Source: Actinomycetes bacterium (GTDB lineage: Bacteria > Actinomycetota > Actinomycetes > Actinomycetales > Microbacteriaceae). From it: 5,515 bases of DNA. The position numbers were made by a program, and so were the translations under genes. A model generated the notes under the pieces. It did not search any database, was not told where the DNA came from, and was given only the letters and a program-made list of their open reading frames with translations. Shown piece by piece: positions 1 to 5,515 of this stretch; the first letter of the stretch is position 1, and every line of letters starts with the position of its first letter. The stretch is from positions 1 to 5,515 of the forward strand of contig JAEWJG010000163.1 of the NCBI GenBank assembly GCA_023386675.1, given 5' to 3'.

Positions 1-392
1 ACATGGAGCACACCTCCCCGCCCGAGAGCCGGCACGCCTTGGACCTCGCCGGCCTGCAGCAGCCGCACGTCCGCATGTGGACGGCGACCGACGCCGACGT
101 GATCGTCGGAACGGTCGCGCTCGCCACCCTCGAGCCTGGTCACGACGAGTTGAAGAGCATGCGCACCGACCCCCTTCGCCGCGGCCAGGGGATCGGAGCG
201 CTGCTCTTGGACGCCGCCCTCGCCGACGCCCGCGCGCGCGGAGTGCAGCGCGTGTCGCTCGAGACGGGCTCGATGGACTTCTTCGCGCCGGCCCGACGGC
301 TCTACGAGCGCGCCGGCTTTCGCCCGTGCGCTCCCTTCGGCCGCTACGGCGACGACCCCAACTGCGCCTACTTCACGCTCGAGCTCGCCTAG
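1..392 (+). CDS. GNAT family N-acetyltransferase, 5' end cut off by window
   Basis: This is the C-terminal part of a GNAT acetyltransferase, which moves an acetyl group from acetyl-CoA to an amine of an unknown small molecule or protein. From the first in-window ATG (base 3) 129 residues are visible. The acetyl-CoA pyrophosphate-binding motif R-R-G-Q-G-I-G lies at residues 59-65 after the strand ending in KSMRTDP. The family's C-terminal pattern follows: LETGS (86-90), then FAPARRLYERAGF (94-106), then the closing strand YFTLELA. The frame is open to the left edge. Relatives of this subgroup have SPPES-HALD preceded by about 25-30 more residues that form the first strand and helix, so the ATG at 3 is probably internal and the true start lies outside. 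The stop is TAG at 390-392. The gene converges on the UvrA-like gene. The substrate cannot be told from the sequence. Confidence 0.88.
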   Translation, partial: MEHTSPPESRHALDLAGLQQPHVRMWTATDADVIVGTVALATLEPGHDELKSMRTDPLRRGQGIGALLLDAALADARARGVQRVSLETGSMDFFAPARRLYERAGFRPCAPFGRYGDDPNCAYFTLELA

Positions 393-425
393 CTGTCCGT
401 CCCCGTTCGCAGTCGGCCCGCCTGG

Positions 426-455
426 GCGCTGCCGGCCCGCGCGCTGCCGGCCCGC
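426..455. repeat. Exact 15-bp tandem duplication in convergent intergenic gap
   Basis: The 15-base unit GCGCTGCCGGCCCGC occurs twice back to back (426-440 and 441-455) in the 78-bp gap between the acetyltransferase stop and the UvrA-like stop. The duplication also creates a possible hairpin: GCGCGC at 439-444 can pair with GCGCGC at 454-459 around a 9-base loop. No T-tract follows on either strand, so this is at most a weak or factor-assisted bidirectional terminator. The copies are directly visible; a terminator role is inference. Confidence 0.75.
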
Positions 456-470
456 GCGCCGTCGCCACGC

Positions 471-2855
<2,385 letters not shown>

Positions 2856-2860
2856 GCTGT

Positions 2861-2867
2861 TCCCCTC
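2861..2867 (-). promoter_or_regulatory. Ribosome binding site of the UvrA-like gene
   Basis: On the minus strand GAGGGGA ends five bases before the ATG at 2855. This strong Shine-Dalgarno sequence fixes the start at 2855 although the frame stays open for another 1.5 kb upstream. Confidence 0.8.
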
Positions 2868-2890
2868 GCTCGTACGTGACCCACCGTATA

Positions 2891-3460
2891 TCAGTGCACC
2901 GACACCGGACCAGAGACTCTGTACCTCAACCGCGCGAACTGGCCGATCGCCTCTGCCGACTCCAGATGCAGCCGGTCGGACTCCACCCGCCGAGGCAGCA
3001 GGGGCGCTCCACCGGTCAGGGCGACGGGCGCGATCGAGATCGCGATCTCGTCCAGCGCGCCCGCGTCGAGGAACTGTCCGGCGAGATCCCCACCGCCGAC
3101 CACCCAGATGTCCCCGTCCCCCGCCGCCGCGCGGATCGCGGGCAACTGCGAGTCCACCGGACCCGCTACGAATCGGATGTCCGCCCCCGCAGGCACCGGC
3201 AGCTCCCGATGCGTGAACACGAAGCACGGCCGATCGCCGTGGAACTCCTGCCACCGCTCCGGATGCGCCAGGATGTCGGTCTGCGCCAGCACCCACTCGT
3301 ACGTCGTCCGCCCCTCCACCATCACGGTGGCGCCGGTGGGCAGCAGCCCCTCCGCCGGCTCCTCGCCGCCGGGCACGGCGAACAGCCAGGCCAGCGAGTT
3401 CTGCTCGTCGGCGATCCAGCCGTTGATGGTGGTCGCGGTGTCGAAGACGATCCTCCCCAT
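2891..3460 (-). CDS. DHFR / RibD C-terminal-like reductase
   Basis: This 189-residue protein is of the dihydrofolate reductase-like RibD_C family, which uses NADPH. Most small stand-alone members have unknown substrates, so neither folate nor riboflavin metabolism should be assumed. Visible landmarks are the N-terminal strand and turn MGRIVFDTATTINGWIAD (1-18), the G-R-T-T-Y-E-W segment (50-56), the central VFTHREL strand (81-87), and the nucleotide-binding IWVVGGGDLAGQFLDAG (118-134) followed by LDEIAISIAPV (136-146) and a G-G-A-P-L-L turn. There is no deaminase domain as in full RibD. I chose the ATG at 3460 because relatives begin M-x-R/K-I-x-x-x-x-x-x-x-x-G. A GTG at 3484 would add eight residues, has no better ribosome site, and would use up the likely -10 element. 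The stop is 35 bp from the UvrA-like start on the same strand, with no clear terminator between, so the two probably form an operon with this gene first. Confidence 0.88.
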   Translation of the reverse strand: MGRIVFDTATTINGWIADEQNSLAWLFAVPGGEEPAEGLLPTGATVMVEGRTTYEWVLAQTDILAHPERWQEFHGDRPCFVFTHRELPVPAGADIRFVAGPVDSQLPAIRAAAGDGDIWVVGGGDLAGQFLDAGALDEIAISIAPVALTGGAPLLPRRVESDRLHLESAEAIGQFARLRYRVSGPVSVH

Positions 3461-3467
3461 GGCCACG

Positions 3468-3473
3468 ACGGTA
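3468..3473 (-). promoter_or_regulatory. Candidate -10 element for leaderless reductase mRNA
   Basis: On the minus strand TACCGT fits the TANNNT core of actinobacterial -10 elements. It is followed by exactly seven bases (CGTGGCC) and then the ATG at 3460, so transcription would begin at or next to the start codon. The absence of a Shine-Dalgarno sequence before this ATG agrees with a leaderless message. No good -35 hexamer is visible at the usual distance, and TANNNT is a loose pattern. Confidence 0.35.
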
Positions 3474-3493
3474 CCGGATGCCACCGACGCGGT

Positions 3494-3498
3494 GGGAG
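3494..3498 (+). promoter_or_regulatory. Ribosome binding site of the PHP gene
   Basis: GGGAG at 3494-3498 lies nine bases before the ATG at 3508. It supports that start over the in-frame ATG at 3478, which has no such site and lies before the conserved domain. The ATG at 3500 is out of frame. Confidence 0.6.
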
Positions 3499-3507
3499 CA
3501 TGGGCGC

Positions 3508-4518
3508 ATGGATGCCGTCGACGCCCTGAACGAGATCGCCTTCTGGCTGGAGCGCGAGCTCGCCCCGAGCTTCAAGGTCCAGGCCTTCCGCCGCGCTGCC
3601 GCGACGATCGACGGGATGGGGAACGAGGAGCTCGCCGCGCGCGTCGCCGACGGCCGCCTGAAGCGGACGAAGGGCATCGGCGAACGCACCTTCCAGGTGA
3701 TCGCGCAGGCGGTCGAGGGCGACGTGCCGTCGTACCTGGCGGACCTTCGCGAGCGCAATGCCGCTCCGCTCGACACCGGTGGCTCCGAGCTGCTCGCCCA
3801 GCTGCGGGGCGACCTGCACAGCCACACCGAGTGGTCCGACGGAACAGTGCCCCTCGAGGTCATGGCCGCGGCCGCCGCGACCCTCGGCCGGGAGTACCAG
3901 GCGATCACCGACCACTCCCCGACGCTCACCGTCGCGAGCGGCCTCAGCGCCGAACGGCTGGAGGAGCAGCTCGACGTCATCGCGGGCCTCGACACCGGCG
4001 AGCTGACGCTGCTGCGGGGCATCGAGGTCGACATCCTCGAGGACGGCACCCTCGACCAGATCCCCGAGCTGCTCACCCGCCTGGATGTGGTGGTCGGCAG
4101 CGTCCACTCCAAGCTCCGATCGGACCGCCGGACCATGACGAAGCGGATGCTCGGAGGCATCCGCGACCCGCACACCAATGTGCTCGGCCACTGCACCGGC
4201 CGTCTGGTGCAGGGCTCGCGCGGGACGCGTCCGCCGTCCGAGTTCGACGCGGACGCGGTGTTCGCCGCCTGCGTCGAGAACCAGGTCGCGGTCGAGATCA
4301 ACTCGCGGCCGGAGCGCCAGGACCCGCCGGACGACCTCATCCAGCGCGCTCTGGATGCGGGATGCTTCTTCTCGATCGACACGGACGCGCACGCGCCCGG
4401 CCAGCTCGACTTCCTCGCCTACGGCGCGGCCAGGGCGACGGCGAACGGCGTCCCCGCCGAGCGCATCATCACGACCTGGCCGTTGGACCGCCTCCGCACC
4501 TGGCTCGCGAAGGCGTAG
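3508..4518 (+). CDS. PHP-domain phosphoesterase with PolX-type HhH N-terminus
   Basis: This 336-residue protein has two parts. Residues 1-85 match the helix-hairpin-helix region at the start of family X DNA polymerases: a helix with LNEIAFWLE, then FKVQAFRRAA (22-31), GRLKRTKGIGERT (49-61, the GIG hairpin), and VIAQAVEG. Residues 100-336 form a PHP metallo-phosphoesterase domain with its metal ligands in order: HSHTEWSDG (His104, His106), ITDHS (Asp135, His136), GIEVD (Glu173), GSVHS (His200), LGHCTGRL (His228) and DTDAHA (Asp293, His295). All expected ligand positions look present, so the domain should be active with two or three divalent metals as a nuclease or phosphatase. PolX proteins of about 570 residues carry a nucleotidyltransferase core between these two parts; it is absent here. 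LGHCTGRL has Cys where relatives usually have Pro. A role in DNA end processing is inferred from the HhH domain; a phosphatase of the histidinol-phosphatase type is less likely because of that domain. The gene is divergent from the reductase/UvrA-like pair and convergent with the next gene, with 4 bp between the stops. Confidence 0.92.
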   Translation: MDAVDALNEIAFWLERELAPSFKVQAFRRAAATIDGMGNEELAARVADGRLKRTKGIGERTFQVIAQAVEGDVPSYLADLRERNAAPLDTGGSELLAQLRGDLHSHTEWSDGTVPLEVMAAAAATLGREYQAITDHSPTLTVASGLSAERLEEQLDVIAGLDTGELTLLRGIEVDILEDGTLDQIPELLTRLDVVVGSVHSKLRSDRRTMTKRMLGGIRDPHTNVLGHCTGRLVQGSRGTRPPSEFDADAVFAACVENQVAVEINSRPERQDPPDDLIQRALDAGCFFSIDTDAHAPGQLDFLAYGAARATANGVPAERIITTWPLDRLRTWLAKA

Positions 4519-4522
4519 CGGC

Positions 4523-5299
4523 TCAGAGCCCCCAGGCGGACGCGGGCGCCTGCACGATCTCGACCGGGCGCGTGCTCCAATGCGTCCCATTGCCGTAGTG
4601 GCTGGTGGCCCACGGGCTCGCCCAGATCGCGGCGGCGGTCGTGTCGGCCGACGTGCCCGCCTGAAGGCCCGCGACGATGTCGGGGTAGCCGCGCTGCAGG
4701 TTCTTCGCGCAGTACTCCGCAGCCGTGATCAGATCGGGATAGCTGCCGAGCCCGGCGCCGCCGCCCGAGCCGTAGCCGTTGTTCAGCGGGTTGTTGCGGT
4801 TCCACCAATCGGGCGGCCCGTTCTCCTGCCGCATCCAGCGCAGCATCACGGTCACGTTGGCGTCGGTCTGCTGCCAGCCGCCGAACATGAGGACCAGCTT
4901 GGCCCACGCTTCGTTCGTGCCGACGCGGGCGAGGGTCTGCAGCCCGTCGGTCGCACTGAGATTCTCGCGGTTGACGACCGGAGCCGCGATGGTCGCGTCC
5001 ACTAGCAGCTCCTGCGGCGGGGCGGACGCGCGCTCGGTGCCCGGCTGCTCCCCCGGCGCTACGGTGGTCGACGGCGCCACCCGTAGCGAGGACGCCAGTG
5101 CCGCATCCGTCGGGACGATCGAGAAACCGCACACCAGCCCGATGACCGCGAGCGTCACGCCGACGCGGTGCCCGAGCGAGAGGGCCGGCCGGCGGCGGGA
5201 CCGCGGCAGCCGGATCCGCACCCGCTGCGTCGGCACGGCGGCGCGACGGCCCGACGAGCGCGGGCCGCGGGGGCGGAGGGAGGTGGATGCGGGAGGCAT
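4523..5299 (-). CDS. Exported protein, possible lysozyme-like C-terminal domain
   Basis: This 258-residue protein opens with a very basic stretch of about 45 residues, rich in Arg and Pro, followed by a hydrophobic segment (about 46-63, VGVTLAVIGLVCGFSIVP) and an A-L-A/S site (67-70) that fits signal peptidase I cleavage after Ala69. A Pro/Ala/Thr-rich linker (71-110) precedes a compact C-terminal part (about 118-258). That part holds MLRWMRQENGPPDWWNRNNP (152-171), GSYPDLITAAEYCAKNL (185-201) and AAAIWASPWATSHYG (222-236). The Glu in RQEN (Glu159), the W-N-x-N-N-P-L-N motif and the periodic GSYP...A segment resemble domains seen in actinobacterial and phage cell-wall hydrolases of the lysozyme superfamily, where a single Glu is often catalytic. 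I did not recognise the family exactly, so hydrolase activity is inference. If the signal is not cleaved, the protein stays anchored in the membrane. Only one Met is available as start (5299). No Shine-Dalgarno sequence precedes it, but a -10-like hexamer is close by. The stop lies 4 bp from the PHP gene's stop. Confidence 0.8.
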   Translation of the reverse strand: MPPASTSLRPRGPRSSGRRAAVPTQRVRIRLPRSRRRPALSLGHRVGVTLAVIGLVCGFSIVPTDAALASSLRVAPSTTVAPGEQPGTERASAPPQELLVDATIAAPVVNRENLSATDGLQTLARVGTNEAWAKLVLMFGGWQQTDANVTVMLRWMRQENGPPDWWNRNNPLNNGYGSGGGAGLGSYPDLITAAEYCAKNLQRGYPDIVAGLQAGTSADTTAAAIWASPWATSHYGNGTHWSTRPVEIVQAPASAWGL

Positions 5300-5308
5300 A
5301 CCCGAGGA

Positions 5309-5337
5309 AGGGTACCAGCGTCCCGCTGAACCGTCAC
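5309..5337 (-). promoter_or_regulatory. Candidate promoter of the exported-protein gene
   Basis: On the minus strand GTGACG (5337-5332, four of six matches to TTGACA) is separated by 17 bases from TACCCT (5314-5309, TANNNT). Nine bases then lead to the ATG at 5299, so the transcript would have almost no leader. No Shine-Dalgarno sequence is present, which agrees with leaderless translation. A short inverted repeat, TACCC at 5299-5303 and GGGTA at 5310-5314, overlaps the -10 and start region and could be an operator or coincidence. The spacing is good but the hexamers are weak. Confidence 0.4.
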
Positions 5338-5361
5338 CCGGAGACCGGCGGCGGGATTCGG

Positions 5362-5515
5362 CTAGCGCGTGACCTCGTTGAGCCGCTCGAGCAGCGATGC
5401 GAGCCGACGGACGTCGTCCTCGCCCCAGCGCCGCAGCCCGCGGTACAGGTTGGCCTGGTCGGCTGCGCGCACCTCGTTGACCTTCTCGATCGCCTCCGGC
5501 GTCGCGGCGATGAAG
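5362..5515 (-). CDS. C-terminal end of a MarR-like transcription regulator (partial)
   Basis: The last 50 residues of a minus-strand gene are visible, ending in TAG at 5364-5362; the start lies beyond the right edge. The fragment reads F-I-A-A-T-P-E-A-I-E-K-V-N-E-V at its beginning, then a helix with ANLYRGLRRWGEDDVRRLASLLERLNEV. Two long amphipathic helices with the pattern T-P-E, then W-x-x-x-D-x-x-x-L-x-x-L-L-x-x-L-N, fit the C-terminal dimerisation helices of MarR-family regulators. The DNA-binding winged helix is outside the window, so the assignment rests on this pattern alone. The gene reads in the same direction as the exported-protein gene, 62 bp upstream of it. Other helical proteins remain possible. 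Confidence 0.6.
   Translation of the reverse strand, partial: FIAATPEAIEKVNEVRAADQANLYRGLRRWGEDDVRRLASLLERLNEVTR

Larger units (their letters stand above)
3461..3507. promoter_or_regulatory. 47-bp divergent intergenic region (reductase / PHP gene)
   Basis: Only 47 bp separate the ATG of the minus-strand reductase (3460) from the ATG of the plus-strand PHP gene (3508). The region holds the PHP gene's ribosome site and the reductase's candidate -10 hexamer. It is too short for two complete non-overlapping promoters. Either the promoters overlap, so the genes could be co-regulated or mutually exclusive, or the PHP promoter lies inside the reductase coding sequence. No convincing palindromic operator was seen beyond the 6-bp GGTACC at 3470-3475. 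Confidence 0.5.

Noticed and set aside
2891..3460. folA (dihydrofolate reductase) or ribD
   Set aside because: The sequence resembles the small RibD_C-like group with VGGGDLAGQFLD and lacks the deaminase domain of RibD. Substrate identity is not shown, so neither symbol is justified.
2856..4382. In-frame open extension upstream of the UvrA-like start, making a 1303-codon frame
   Set aside because: It runs across the reductase in another frame and antisense to the PHP gene. The translation of the extension is low-complexity Arg/Ser-rich with no family match, while the ATG at 2855 has a strong ribosome site and matches the family start. High GC removes stop codons by chance.
3322..4590. 422-codon minus-strand open frame antisense to the PHP gene
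   Set aside because: This is an antisense shadow typical of high-GC DNA. The sense strand has a complete set of PHP metal ligands, whereas this frame shows no motif.
3108..4598. 496-codon plus-strand open frame over the reductase and PHP genes
   Set aside because: It is a shadow: it covers two well-supported genes in other frames, and its product is compositionally biased without domains.
5336..5354. Short CCGG-based inverted repeat as a terminator after the regulator gene
   Set aside because: The arms are only about four bases, there is no T-tract, and it overlaps the candidate promoter of the next gene.

Overview
The window is very GC-rich, gene-dense DNA from a high-GC actinobacterium. 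The wide third-codon GC, short intergenic gaps, actinobacterial-type proteins and excess of the word GGATGC/GCATCC suggest the family Microbacteriaceae, but this placement is an inference. No rRNA, tRNA, CRISPR array, transposase, phage structural gene or origin was seen.

Layout, left to right. (1) The 3' part of a GNAT acetyltransferase gene on the plus strand, cut by the left edge. (2) A 78-bp convergent gap with an exact 15-bp tandem duplication. (3) A two-gene minus-strand unit, read from right to left: a DHFR/RibD-C-like reductase (start 3460), then after 35 bp a short UvrA-like twin-ABC ATPase of 794 residues (start 2855), whose N-terminus is encoded by a 21-bp triplicate repeat. (4) Divergent from that unit across 47 bp, a plus-strand PHP-domain phosphoesterase with a PolX-type helix-hairpin-helix N-terminus but no polymerase domain. 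(5) Convergent with it, only 4 bp away, a minus-strand exported protein with a C-terminal region that looks lysozyme-like. (6) The C-terminal 50 residues of a minus-strand regulator that looks like MarR, cut by the right edge.

How they may work together. Nothing proves a single dedicated system. The most coherent theme is nucleic-acid or drug stress. The UvrA-like ATPase keeps both ATPase sites but has lost the UvrB-docking region, as in self-resistance UvrA paralogues of the DrrC type. The divergent gene encodes the two terminal domains of a family X DNA polymerase without the catalytic core. The reductase is probably co-transcribed with the ATPase. The acetyltransferase, exported protein and regulator fragment look like ordinary neighbours. 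Two minus-strand genes (the reductase and the exported protein) have TANNNT hexamers close enough to the start codon, with no Shine-Dalgarno sequence, to suggest leaderless or near-leaderless transcripts.
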